From NCBI GenBank assembly GCA_018350325.1, contig JAEVLN010000025.1, positions 847,799 to 911,798 of the forward strand: a stretch of 64,000 bases of DNA, given 5' to 3'. Shown here one piece after another: positions 43,940-55,409 of the stretch (position 1 is the first letter of the stretch; each line of letters starts with the position of its first letter). Source of the DNA: Globodera rostochiensis. Lineage: Eukaryota > Nematoda > Chromadorea > Rhabditida > Heteroderidae. The position numbers and the translations under genes are program-made. Below the pieces are notes generated by a model. It searched no databases, was not told where the DNA came from, and saw only the letters and a program-made list of their open reading frames with translations.

Positions 43940-44407
43940 AGTACCTTTCTGCTCCTCTCTCATTCCTTCCACGAAAGGAAGAGAACCTCTCTCCTCAACC
44001 AAGGTAAGAGAGACCACCTCACAGACTTGGAACGTCTCATCTTCTCAGCTCGAGTAACAACACATTTTTTCGCATTCACACCTATTTTTGCTTATGAACC
44101 CCGGGGGTTGAGCCTATTTTGGCCCTTTTTCTCACCTATTTAATGCCTACAAATTCTGTTTTACTAGTGGGTGGGGGACGGAGGTGTTGATAGGCGCCGC
44201 CGTGAACATTTTGAATTTTTGACTCAATTTGTAGCGAGATTTGAAAACTAAAATTTTAAAAATACGGTACTTTTTTTAAATTTTTGACAGAAATTCTTTA
44301 GCACAAAAATAATTGACAAATTTCCCATATCGTTTCTGTTTATTATAAAATTAATTGGAATTTCATAAAAATGCCCCAAAATTTAGAGTTTATTTTGCCC
44401 TAATAAA

Positions 44408-44935
44408 ATGGAAGAATTTTGGATTTCAATTTTGGTGTTATTCTTCGCAACAAATTTAATAGACAAAGCCGAATTCGTACAATTGGAGGATTTGCCACTC
44501 CAAACATTTAATGAAATATTCGGAGAAGGATGGTGGGACAATGACAAAGCCGACGAATGGGATAAATTATCACTTGAACAAAATGTCCTTCACCAAATCG
44601 ACCGGCAGAACACCCAAACTGGACAAATTGAACCCAATTCAACTGATAAACTTGGACAAATTGAACCCAATTCAACTGATAAACTTGGACAAATTGAACC
44701 TAATTCAACTGATCAACTTGGACAAATTGAACCCAATTCAACTGATCAGAATCCTCCTCTCACAGATTCTGATCAGCTTGGACAAATTGAACCCAATTCA
44801 ACTGATCAACTTGGACAAATTGAACCCAATTCAACTGATCAACTTGGACAAATTGAACCTAATTCAACTGATCAACTTGGACAAATTGAACCCAATTCAA
44901 CTGATCAGAATCCTCTTCTCACAGATTTCAACTGA
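44408..44935 (+). pseudogene. WWD family tandem copy 2, frameshifted in the repeats
   Basis: Starts as copy 1 but reads VQLEDLPLQTFNEIFGEGWW, so its N-terminal segment is the LPLQTF type of the dispersed genes. About 10 GQI repeats follow, then in the NPPLTDSDQ spacer a deletion joins CACAGATT to TCAACTGATC. The frame shifts and stops at 44933-44935 after 175 residues. The repeat continues out of frame to about 45124, with one CAG to TAG-type change at 45067. A truncated protein could still be secreted; I class it as a probable pseudogene. Confidence 0.7.
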
Positions 44936-45744
44936 TCAGCTTGGACAAATTGAACCTAATTCTACTGATCAGCTTGGACAAATTGAACCCAATTCAACTT
45001 ATCAGCTTGGACAAATTGAACCTAATTCAACTAATCAGCTTGGACAAATTGAGCCTAATTCAACTGATTAGCTTGGACAAATTGAACCCAATTCAACTGA
45101 TCAGCTTGGACAAATCGAACCATGAGTAAAGAATAGGCAAAATTCGCAAAAAAAATATGTTAAAACTTGAAATCTCGACCCTATTGATAAGCCCTTCGGT
45201 ATGCTATTATATTTTACTCGTTGGTTCATTTTTTTGTGTTCAATCATATCGGACAATTATCCGGATTTCGGATCGGATTTGCCAAAATTTGTCGGATCGG
45301 ATTTCGGATATCGGATTTGCGCCCAAAATTTGTCGGATCAGATTTCGGATTGAGAAAAACACCGTATTTCGGATAACGGATAACGGATTTTGGATGATCC
45401 GTTGCAACCCTGGTCCCAAATACCATATTTATACCTATATGGCATTTGCCATATTTTGGGGGTCCGCGCCATTTGTTTGTCATATTTCTGTGATAGAATA
45501 AATAAAATTATTTGTAAATGCAAACTAAAAAAAACTAAGAAAAATTTTGTGTTAATTTCTAAAAATTTTCCCGTTCCTGCGCGGGGGAATCCAACAAAAA
45601 ACTTGCGGGATTTTTTGCGGAAGTGGAAATAACGCGGGAATATTTCGCAATTTTACCCAAAATCCGATCTTTATAGGAAAAGGCCCGTTCCGCAAAATTG
45701 GTGAAAAAGCTACGAAAAACTTTGTCTTCATTTGTGGTGTAAAT

Positions 45745-45881
45745 CAGGGATGTAAATCGCGCCGAAAAAAAAAGCGATCGGCGATATGCGATATCGAATT
45801 TTCAAATGCGATAGCGATAGGCGATATGCCCAAAAAGGCGATAAATGCGATATATATAGCGCGATACGATTTACATCCCTG
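45745..45881. mobile_element. 137-bp hAT-like MITE, unit 3 (best-preserved ends)
   Basis: Ends CAGGGATGTAAATCG and CGATTTACATCCCTG are perfect inverted repeats, longer than in the other units, where AATCGCGCC after GATGTA has been lost. GTGTAAAT flanks both sides. Unit 3 thus keeps an older state of the element. Confidence 0.85.
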
Positions 45882-46499
45882 GTGTAAATGTCAACAGAAG
45901 CGGAAATGTTACTTATCCTTAAGGGAAAATTATAAAATTTTTTGCATTTTTCATTTTTAGCTATTCAATAATTGATCCGCATTTTTATAAAATGATGATT
46001 ATTTAGTGGGAAATGTCAGGAATATTGATTCAGGAAGATACTTTATTAAGGAATTATATGAATGCCCATTCATAGTCAGTTGTGGGCGCTGTCATTTATT
46101 ACTTTCAATCATTTTATTTTATTAAAGTAAAAGAATATTTATTTAAAATGTAATAATCAGAGATGAGATTAAAAAAAAAAGTTTTTAAGCCATTATTGTT
46201 ATTTTTGCACACTGTAGGATTGCCCTGTGGGGCGGAAAAGCAAAAGATCAACCCGCGGTGGGACTCGAACCCACGCAGACTTGGAACGTCTCATCATCTC
46301 AGCTCGAGTAAGAGCTGATTCCACATCCCCAGCCTTTGAAAAGACCGGTCCCCGGTCTCTTTTATATGCTATCGGCAGCCCGGTCGATAACACGTAAGAG
46401 TGGAGAGGGGACTCGTACATTGAACCGAGTCGTCCGGATTGGAGTCCAGCCAGGGTCACCATATAGGATTGCCCTGTGGGGCGGAAGAGCAAAAGATCA

Positions 46500-46576
46500 A
46501 CCCGCGGTGGGACTCGAACCCACGACCCCTCCAATCCGTGGAATGCTCTAACCACTGACAAATGAGCTACGCAGGT
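46500..46576 (-). repeat. tRNA-like sequence, unit 3
   Basis: Copy of the segment at 41077 with unchanged D- and T-arms. The preceding word is CACCATATAGG, shared with unit 4, against CACCATGTAGG in units 1, 2 and 5. Confidence 0.6.
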
Positions 46577-47044
46577 AGTACCTTTCTGCTCCTCTCTCAT
46601 TCCTTCCACGAAAGGAAGAGAACCTCTCTCCTCAACCAAGGTAAGAGAGACCACCTCACAGACTTGGAACGTCTCATCTTCTCAGCTCGAGTAACAACAC
46701 ATTTTTTCGCATTCACACCTACTTTTGCTTATGAACCCCGGGGGTTGAGCCTATTTTGGCCCTTTTTCTCACCTATTTAATGCCTTCAAATTCTGTTTTA
46801 CTAGTGGGTGGGGGACGGAGGTGTTGATAGGCGCCGCCGTGAACATTTTGAATTTTTGACTCAATTTGTAGCGAGATTTGAAAACTAAAATTTTAAAAAT
46901 ACGGTACTTTTTTTAAATTTTTGACAGAAATTCTTTAGCACAAAAATAATTGACAAATTTCCCATATCGTTTCTGTTTATTATAAAATTAATTGGAATTT
47001 CATAAAAATGCCCCTAAATTTAGAGTTTATTTTGCCCTAATAAA

Positions 47045-47800
47045 ATGGAAGAATTTTGGATTTCAATTTTGGTGTTATTCTTCGCAACAAATTTAATCGA
47101 CAAAGCCGAATTCGTACAATTGGAGGAATTGGAGAATTTGCAACTCCAAACATTTGACGAAATATTCGGAGAAGGATGGTGGGACAATGACAAAGCCGAC
47201 GAATGGGATAAATTATCACTTGAACAAAATGTCCTTCACCAAATCGACCGGCAGAACACCCAAACTGGACAAATTGAACCCAATTCAACTGATAAACTTG
47301 GACAAATTGAACTAAATTCAACTGATCAGAATCCTCCTCTCACAGATTCTGATCAGCTTGGACAAATTGAACCCAATTCAGCTGATCAACTTGGACAAAT
47401 TGAACCCAATTCAACTGATCAACTTGGACAAATTGAACCTAATTCAACTGATCAACTTGGACAAATTGAACCCAATTCAACTGATCAGAATCCTCCTCTC
47501 ACAGATTCTGATCAGCTTGGACAAATTAAACCCAATTCAACTGATCAACTTGGACAAATTGAACCTAATTCAACTGATCAGCTTGGACAAATTGAACCTA
47601 ATTCTACTGATCAGCTTGGACAAATTGAACCCAATTCAACTTATCAGCTTGGACAAATTGAACCCAATTCAACTTATCAGCTTGGACAAATTGAACCTAA
47701 TTCAACTAATCAGCTTGGACAAATTGAGCCTAATTCAACTGATCAGCTTGGACAAATTGAACCCAATTCAACTGATCAGCTTGGACAAATCGAACCATGA
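47045..47800 (+). CDS. WWD family protein without HTH modules, tandem copy 3
   Basis: 251 residues. The N-terminal region matches copy 1 (VQLEELENLQLQTFDEIFGE, GWWDNDKADEWDK, NVLHQIDRQNTQ). About 16 GQI-type repeats with two NPPLTDSDQ spacers follow, ending LGQIEP and TGA. Against copies 1 and 4 one block of repeats is missing and a TYQ unit is doubled, so repeat number changes by in-frame steps. No HTH module. The upstream block has CATAAAAATGCCCCTAAATT instead of the TATA form. Confidence 0.75.
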   Translation: MEEFWISILVLFFATNLIDKAEFVQLEELENLQLQTFDEIFGEGWWDNDKADEWDKLSLEQNVLHQIDRQNTQTGQIEPNSTDKLGQIELNSTDQNPPLTDSDQLGQIEPNSADQLGQIEPNSTDQLGQIEPNSTDQLGQIEPNSTDQNPPLTDSDQLGQIKPNSTDQLGQIEPNSTDQLGQIEPNSTDQLGQIEPNSTYQLGQIEPNSTYQLGQIEPNSTNQLGQIEPNSTDQLGQIEPNSTDQLGQIEP

Positions 47801-48427
47801 GTAAAGAATAGGCAAAATTCGCAAAAAAAAACATGTTAAAACTTGAAATCTCGACCCTATTGATAAGCCCTTCGGTATGCTATTATATTTTACTCGTTGG
47901 TTCATTTTTTTGTGTTCAATCATATCGGACAATTATCCGGATTTCGGATCGGATTTGCCAAAATTTGTCGGGTCGGATTTCGGATATCGGATTGGAGCCC
48001 AAAATTTGTCGGATCAGATTTCGGATATCGGATTGAGAAAAACACCGGATTTCGGATAACGGATAACGGATTTCGGATGATCCGTTGCAACCCTGGTCCC
48101 AAATACCATATTTATACCTAGATGGCATTTGCCATATTTTGGGGGTCCGCGCCATTTGTTTGTCATATTTCTGTGATAGAATAAATAAAATCATTTGTAA
48201 ATGCAAACTAAAAAAACTAAGAAAAATTTTGTGTTAATTTTTAAAAATTTTCCCGTTCCTGCGCGGGGGAATCCAACAAAAAACTTGCGGGATTTTTTGC
48301 GGAAGCGGAAATAACGCGGGAATATATTCGCAATTTTACCCAAAATCCGATATTTATAGGAAAAGGCCCGTTCCGCAAAATTGGCGAAAAAGCTACGAAA
48401 AACTTTGTCTTCATTTGTGGTGTAAAT

Positions 48428-48556
48428 CAGGGATGTAAAGAAAAAAAAGCGATCGGCGATATGCGATATCGAATTTTCAAATGCGATAGCGATAGGCGAT
48501 ATGCCCAAAAAGGCGATAAATGCGATATATATAGCGCGATACGATTTACCTCCCTG
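48428..48556. mobile_element. 129-bp hAT-like MITE, unit 4
   Basis: Same element as at 40346 with the GTGTAAAT duplication on both sides. Confidence 0.85.
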
Positions 48557-49159
48557 GTGTAAATGTCAACAGAAGCGGAAATGTTACTTATCCTTCAGGG
48601 AAAATTATAAAATTTTTTGCATTTTTCATTTTTAGCTATTCAATAATTGATCGGCAGATTATTTAGTGGGAAATGTCAGGAATATTGATTCAGGAAGATA
48701 CTTTATTAAGGAATTATATGAATGCCCATTCATAGTCAGTTGTGGGCGCTGTCATTTATTACTTTCAATCATTTTATTTTATTAAAGTAAAAGAATATTT
48801 ATTTAATTGTAATAATCAGAGATGAGATTAAAAAAAAAAGTTTTTTAAGCCATTATTGTTATTTTTGCACACTGTAGGATTGCCCTGTGGGGCGGAAAAG
48901 CAAAAGATCAACCCGCGGTGGGACTCGAACCCACGCAGACTTGGAACGTCTCATCATCTCAGCTCGAGTAAGAGCTGATTCCACATCCCCAGCCTTTGAA
49001 AAGACCGGTCCCCGGTCTCTTTTATATGCTATCGGCAGCCCGGTCGATAACACGTAAGAGTGGAGAGGGGACTCGTACATTGAACCGAGTCGTCCGGATT
49101 GGAGTCCAGCCAGGGTCACCATATAGGATTGCCCTGTGGGGCGGAAGAGCAAAAGATCA

Positions 49160-49236
49160 ACCCGCGGTGGGACTCGAACCCACGACCCCTCCAATCCGTG
49201 GAATGCTCTAACCACTGACAAATGAGCTACGCAGGT
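49160..49236 (-). repeat. tRNA-like sequence, unit 4
   Basis: Copy of the segment at 41077; D- and T-arms unchanged. Confidence 0.6.
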
Positions 49237-49707
49237 AGTACCTTTCTGCTCCTCTCTCATTCCTTCCACGAAAGGAAGAGAACCTCTCTCCTCAACCAAG
49301 GTAGTAAGAGAGACCACCTCACAGACTTGGAACGTCTCATCTTCTCAGCTCGAGTAACAACACATTTTTTCGCATTCACACCTACTTTTGCTTATGAACC
49401 CCGGGGGTTGAGCCTATTTTGGCCCTTTTTCTCACCTATTTAATGCCTTCAAATTCTGTTTTACTAGTGGGTGGGGGACGGAGGTGTTGATAGGCGCCGC
49501 CGTGAACATTTTGAATTTTTGACTCAATTTGTAGCGAGATTTGAAAACTAAAATTTTAAAAATACGGTACTTTTTTTAAATTTTTGACAGAAATTCTTTA
49601 GCACAAAAATAATTGACAAATTTCCCATATCGTTTCTGTTTATTATAAAATTAATTGGAATTTCATAAAAATGCCCCTAAATTTAGAGTTTATTTTGCCC
49701 TAATAAA

Positions 49708-50589
49708 ATGGAAGAATTTTGGATTTCAATTTTGGTGTTATTCTTCGCAACAAATTTAATAGACAAAGCCGAATTCGTACAATTGGAGGAATTGGAGAAT
49801 TTGCAACTCCAAACATTTGACGAAATATTCGGAGAAGGATGGTGGGACAATGACAAAGCCGACGAATGGGATAAATTATCACTTGAACAAAATGTCCTTC
49901 ACCAAATCGACCGGCAGAACACCCAAACTGGACAAATTGAACCCAATTCAACTGATAAACTTGGACAAATTGAACTAAATTCAACTGATCAGAATCCTCC
50001 TCTCACAGATTCTGATCAGCTTGGACAAATTGAACCCAATTCAGCTGATCAACTTGGACAAATTGAACCCAATTCAACTGATCAACTTGGACAAATTGAA
50101 CCTAATTCAACTGATCAACTTGGACAAATTGAACCCAATTCAACTGATCAGAATCCTCCTCTCACAGATTCTGATCAGCTTGGACAAATTGAACCCAATT
50201 CAGCTGATCAACTTGGACAAATTGAACCCAATTCAACTGATCAACTTGGACAAATTGAACCTAATTCAACTGATCAACTTGGACAAATTGAACCCAATTC
50301 AACTGATCAGAATCCTCCTCTCACAGATTCTGATCAGCTTGGACAAATTAAACCCAATTCAACTGATCAACTTGGACAAATTGAACCTAATTCAACTGAT
50401 CAGCTTGGACAAATTGAACCTAATTCTACTGATCAGCTTGGACAAATTGAACCCAATTCAACTTATCAGCTTGGACAAATTGAACCTAATTCAACTAATC
50501 AGCTTGGACAAATTGAGCCTAATTCAACTGATCAGCTTGGACAAATTGAACCCAATTCAACTGATCAGCTTGGACAAATCGAACCATGA
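49708..50589 (+). CDS. WWD family protein without HTH modules, tandem copy 4
   Basis: 293 residues, almost the same as copy 1; one repeat reads IEPNSTDQ where copy 1 has IELNSTDQ. Signal peptide, WWDND block, NVLHQIDRQNTQ, about 18 GQI repeats with three NPPLTDSDQ spacers, ending LGQIEP and TGA. Near-identity with copy 1 across about 2.7 kb argues for very recent duplication or gene conversion. No HTH module or exon 2. Confidence 0.75.
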   Translation: MEEFWISILVLFFATNLIDKAEFVQLEELENLQLQTFDEIFGEGWWDNDKADEWDKLSLEQNVLHQIDRQNTQTGQIEPNSTDKLGQIELNSTDQNPPLTDSDQLGQIEPNSADQLGQIEPNSTDQLGQIEPNSTDQLGQIEPNSTDQNPPLTDSDQLGQIEPNSADQLGQIEPNSTDQLGQIEPNSTDQLGQIEPNSTDQNPPLTDSDQLGQIKPNSTDQLGQIEPNSTDQLGQIEPNSTDQLGQIEPNSTYQLGQIEPNSTNQLGQIEPNSTDQLGQIEPNSTDQLGQIEP

Positions 50590-51216
50590 GTAAAGAATAG
50601 GCAAAATTCGCAAAAAAAAACATGTTAAAACTTGAAATCTCGACCCTATTGATAAGGCCTTCGGTATGCTATTATATTTTACTCGTTGGTTCATTTTTTT
50701 GTGTTCAATCATATCGGACAATTATCCGGATTTCGGATCGGATTTGCCAAAATTTGTCGGGTCGGATTTCGGATATCGGATTGGAGCCCAAAATTTGTCG
50801 GATCAGATTTCGGATATCGGATTGAGAAAAACACCGGATTTCGGATAACGGATAACGGATTTCGGATGATCCGTTGCAACCCTGGTCCCAAATACCATAT
50901 TTATACCTAGATGGCATTTGCCATATTTTGGGGGTCCGCGCCATTTGTTTGTCATATTTCTGTGATAGAATAAATAAAATCATTTGTAAATGCAAACTAA
51001 AAAAACTAAGAAAAATTTTGTGTTAATTTTTAAAAATTTTCCCGTTCCTGCGCGGGGGAATCCAACAAAAAACTTGCGGGATTTTTTGCGGAAGCGGAAA
51101 TAACGCGGGAATATATTCGCAATTTTACCCAAAATCCGATATTTATAGGAAAAGGCCCGTTCCGCAAAATTGGCGAAAAAGCTACGAAAAACTTTGTCTT
51201 CATTTGTGGTGTAAAT

Positions 51217-51345
51217 CAGGGATGTAAAGAAAAAAAAGCGATCGGCGATATGCGATATCGAATTTTCAAATGCGATAGCGATAGGCGATATGCCCAAAAA
51301 GGCGATAAATGCGATATATATAGCGCGATACGATTTACCTCCCTG
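51217..51345. mobile_element. 129-bp hAT-like MITE, unit 5
   Basis: Same element as at 40346, GTGTAAAT on both sides. Confidence 0.85.
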
Positions 51346-51947
51346 GTGTAAATGTCAACAGAAGCGGAAATGTTACTTATCCTTCAGGGAAAATTATAAA
51401 ATTTTTTGCATTTTTCATTTTTAGCTATTCAATAATTGATCGGCAGATTATTTAGTGGGAAATGTCAGGAATATTGATTCAGGAAGATACTTTATTAAGG
51501 AATTATATGAATGCCCATTCATAGTCAGTTGTGGGCGCTGTCATTTATTACTTTCAATCATTTTATTTTATTAAAGTAAAAGAATATTTATTTAATTGTA
51601 ATAATCAGAGATGAGATTAAAAAAAAAGTTTTTTAAGCCATTATTGTTATTTTTGCACACTGTAGGATTGCCCTGTGGGGCGGAAAAGCAAAAGATCAAC
51701 CCGCGGTGGGACTCGAACCCACGCAGACTTGGAACGTCTCATCATCTCAGCTCGAGTAAGAGCTGATTCCACATCCCCAGCCTTTGAAAAGACCGGTCCC
51801 CGGTCTCTTTTATATGCTATCGGCAGCCCGGTCGATAACACGTAAGAGTGGAGAGGGGACTCGTACATTGAACCGAGTCGTCCGGATTGGAGTCCAGCCA
51901 GGGTCACCATGTAGGATTGCCCTGTGGGGCGGAAGAGCAAAAGATCA

Positions 51948-52016
51948 ACCCGCGGTGGGACTCGAACCCACGACCCCTCCAATCCGTGGAATGCTCTAAC
52001 CACTGACAAATGAGCT
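51948..52016 (-). repeat. tRNA-like sequence, unit 5, cut by a deletion
   Basis: Matches the tRNA-like segment of other units up to GACAAATGAGCT at 52005-52016, then jumps into the coding sequence of the family gene (TTAATAGACAAAGCC). The outer D-arm/acceptor side and everything up to codon ~17 of the gene are missing. Confidence 0.75.
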
Positions 52017-54627
52017 TTAATAGACAAAGCCGAATTCGTACAATTGAAGGAATTGGAGAATTTGCAACTCCAAACATTTGATGAAATATTCGGAGAAGGA
52101 TGGTGGGACAATGACAAAGCCGACGAATGGGATAAATTATCACTTGAACAAAATGTCCTTCACCAAATCGACCGGCAGAACACCCAAACTGGACAAATTG
52201 AACCCAATTCAACTGATAAACTTGGACAAATTGAACCCAATTCAACTGATCAGAATCCTCCTCTCACAGATTCTGATCAGCTTGGACAAATTGAACCCAA
52301 TTCAACTGATCAACTTGGACAAATTGCACCTAATTCAACTAATCAGCTTGGACAAATTGAACCTAATTCTACTGATCAGAATCCTCCTCTCACAGATTCT
52401 GATCAGCTTGGACAAATTGAACCTAATTCAACTAATCAGCTTGGACAAATTGAACCTAATTCTACTGATCAGAATCCTCCTCTCACAGATTCTGATCAGC
52501 TTGGACAAATTAAACCCAATTCAACTGATCAACTTGGACAAATTGAACCTAATTCAACTGATCAACTTGGACAAATTGAACCTAATTCAACTAATCAGAA
52601 TCCTCCTCTCACAGATTCTGATCAGCTTGGACAAATTGCACCTAATTCAACTAATCAGCTTGGACAAATTGAACCTAATTCTACTGATCAGAATCCTCCT
52701 CTCACAGATTCTGATCAGCTTGGACAAATTAAACCCAATTCAACTGATCAACTTGGACAAATTGAACCTAATTCAACTGATCAACTTGGACAAATTGAAC
52801 CTAATTCAACTAATCAGAATCCTCCTCTCACAGATTCTGATCAGCTTGGACAAATTGAACCTAATTCAACTAATCAGCTTGGACAAATTGAACCTAATTC
52901 TACTGATCAGAATCCTCCTCTCACAGATTCTGATCAGCTTGGACAAATTAAACCCAATTCAACTGATCAACTTGGACAAATTGAACCTAATTCAACTGAT
53001 CAGCTTGGACAAATTGAACCCAATTCAACTGATCAACTTGGACAAATTGAACCCAATTCAACTGATAAACTTGGACAAATTAAACCCAATTCAACTGATC
53101 AACTTGGACAAATTGAACCCAATTCAACTGATCAGAATCCTCCTCTCACAGATTCTGATCAGCTTGGACAAATTGAACCCAATTCAACTGATCAACTTGT
53201 ACAAATTGTACCTAATTCAACTGATCAACTTGGACAAATTGAACCCAATTCAACTGATCAGAATCCTCCTCTCACAGATTCTGATCAGATTGTACAAATT
53301 GAACCCAATTCAACTGATCAACTTGGACAAATTGAACCTAATTCAACTGATCAGCTTGGACAAATTGAACCTAATTCTACTGATCAGCTTGGACAAATTG
53401 AACCCAATTCAACTTATCAGCTTGGACAAATTGAGCCTAATTCAACTGATCAACTTGGACAAATTGAACCCAATTCAACTGATCAGAATCCTCCTCTCAC
53501 AGATTCTGATCAGCTTGGACAAATTGCACCTAATTCAACTAATCAGCTTGGACAAATTGAACCTAATTCTACTGATCAGAATCCTCCTCTCACAGATTCT
53601 GATCAGCTTGGACAAATTAAACCCAATTCAACTGATCAACTTGGACAAATTGAACCTAATTCAACTGATCAACTTGGACAAATTGAACCTAATTCAACTA
53701 ATCAGAATCCTCCTCTCACAGATTCTGATCAGCTTGGACAAATTGAACCTAATTCAACTAATCAGCTTGGACAAATTGAACCTAATTCTACTGATCAGAA
53801 TCCTCCTCTCACAGATTCTGATCAGCTTGGACAAATTAAACCCAATTCAACTGATCAACTTGGACAAATTGAACCTAATTCAACTGATCAGCTTGGACAA
53901 ATTGAACCCAATTCAACTGATCAACTTGGACAAATTGAACCCAATTCAACTGATAAACTTGGACAAATTAAACCCAATTCAACTGATCAACTTGGACAAA
54001 TTGAACCCAATTCAACTGATCAGAATCCTCCTCTCACAGATTCTGATCAGCTTGGACAAATTGAACCCAATTCAACTGATCAACTTGGACAAATTGTACC
54101 TAATTCAACTGATCAACTTGGACAAATTGAACCCAATTCAACTGATCAGAATCCTCCTCTCACAGATTCTGATCAGATTGTACAAATTGAACCCAATTCA
54201 ACTGATCAACTTGGACAAATTGAACCTAATTCAACTGATCAGCTTGGACAAATTGAACCTAATTCTACTGATCAGCTTGGACAAATTGAACCCAATTCAA
54301 CTTATCAGCTTGGACAAATTGAGCCTAATTCAACTGATCAACTTGGACAAATTGAACCCAATTCAACTGATCAGAATCCTCCTCTCACAGATTCTGATCA
54401 GCTTGGATAAATTGAACCCAATTCAACTGATCAACTTGGACAAATTGTACCTAATTCAACTGATCAACTTGGACAAATTGAACCCAATTCAACTGATCAG
54501 AATCCTCCTCTCACAGATTCTGATCAGATTGTACAAATTGAACCCAATTCAACTGATCAACTTGGACAAATTGAACCTAATTCAACTGATCAGCTTGGAC
54601 AAATTGAGCCTAATTCAACTGTGTGAA
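52017..54627 (+). pseudogene. WWD family tandem copy 5: no start codon, expanded repeats, nonsense codon
   Basis: Family reading begins in mid signal peptide (LIDKAEFVQLKELENLQLQ) right after the deletion junction. A TGA lies in frame at 52011-52013 and no in-frame ATG exists before or within the repeat region, so normal translation from this frame is not possible. WWDND and NVLHQIDRQNTQ are intact and followed by roughly 60 GQI-type repeats, the longest array here, with an 888-bp block duplicated within it. A CAA to TAA change stops the frame at 54408-54410; the repeat continues in frame to about 54624. It ends in AACTGTGTGAAAATAACTCT, again without HTH modules. Confidence 0.8.
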
Positions 54628-54650
54628 AATAACTCTGCGTTAAAATTCTC

Positions 54651-55409
54651 ATAATTTTTCTCCATTTCATTCTCCAAGTTTACAAAGATTGGCTAAGCAG
54701 ACTTGAATTTTTTTAAAAGTATTTTTCTTAAAGAATTTTTCCAGGTGAATTTTACTTCCCTTCGCCCGACTCCACATTTATTTTATATTATTTGATCGTT
54801 TTTTAATAAATACGTTATTACACGGGCAAAGCATTAATTGTCGGTTAAAAGACCGAACAAGGCATCAATTAAGACTTTTGGTATCAATTTTGTAAATGGA
54901 AACCAAAAAAAACTAAGAAAAATTTTGTGTTAATTTTTAAAAATTTTCCCGTTCCTGCGCGGGGGAATCCAACAAAAAACTTGCGGGATTTTTTCCGGGA
55001 GCGGAAATAACGCGGGAATATATTCGCAATTTTACCCAAAAGTTTTATTTTTTTTGATGCAAATCCAATAGTTAAAGGTTTTTTAAATGTTTTCATTTTG
55101 GATATTCACATTCGATTTTATTTTTGTAAAATGATGATTATAGTAGGAAAAAATAATTGCGAAATGTCAGGAATATTGATTCTGGTGGAATAAATTATGA
55201 AAGAAATGATGTATATGATGAATGCCAATCAATTGTGGGCTGTCATTTATTACTTTTAATATTATTTTATCAAGTTAATTAATAATACATTTAAATTGTA
55301 TAAAAATAGTTCATATTTTTTGTCTTAAATTTAAGAAAATTTAATAGGAATTATTTAACAAAAGTTAACAGAATTTTTTTGTTTGAATTTTTGAATTAAT
55401 TAATTCACA
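54651..55409. other. Spacer after the array; upstream region of the 55.4-kb copy
   Basis: 54895-55040 repeats, with changes, the AACTAAGAAAAATTTTGTGT...GCGGGGGAATCCAACAAAA segment of the tandem units. From 55090 the family flank series follows (GAAATGTCAGGAATATTGAT, CAATTGTGGGCTGTCATTTATTAC at about 55230-55253). Confidence 0.6.

Larger units (their letters stand above)
39742..54650. repeat. Five-unit tandem array, 2.6-2.8 kb per unit, each with a family gene
   Basis: Unit starts, taken at ATTCGCAAAAAA..CATGTTAAAAC, are 39742, 42520, 45142, 47817 and 50606, giving lengths of 2778, 2622, 2675 and 2789 bp. The left breakpoint lies inside the hAT-like element. The right breakpoint lies just after the 11-residue-repeat part of the gene. 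ATTCGC is shared by the two sides of the junction, a short microhomology. Units are nearly identical; length differences come mostly from the 33-bp repeats. The fifth unit has an internal deletion at 52016 and ends in unrelated sequence after 54625. Confidence 0.92.

Noticed and set aside
40776..52117. Open frames of ~150 residues (minus) and ~71 residues (plus) recurring over the tRNA-like modules
   Set aside because: They contain the typical shadows of tRNA T-arms (WVRVPPRVD, GLEPTTPPI) and cross non-coding repeat modules; no protein evidence.
41614..52245. Antisense open frames with LNWVQFVQADQ words opposite the family repeats
   Set aside because: They mirror the 33-bp repeat on the other strand and vary with it; no start context or conservation beyond the sense frame.
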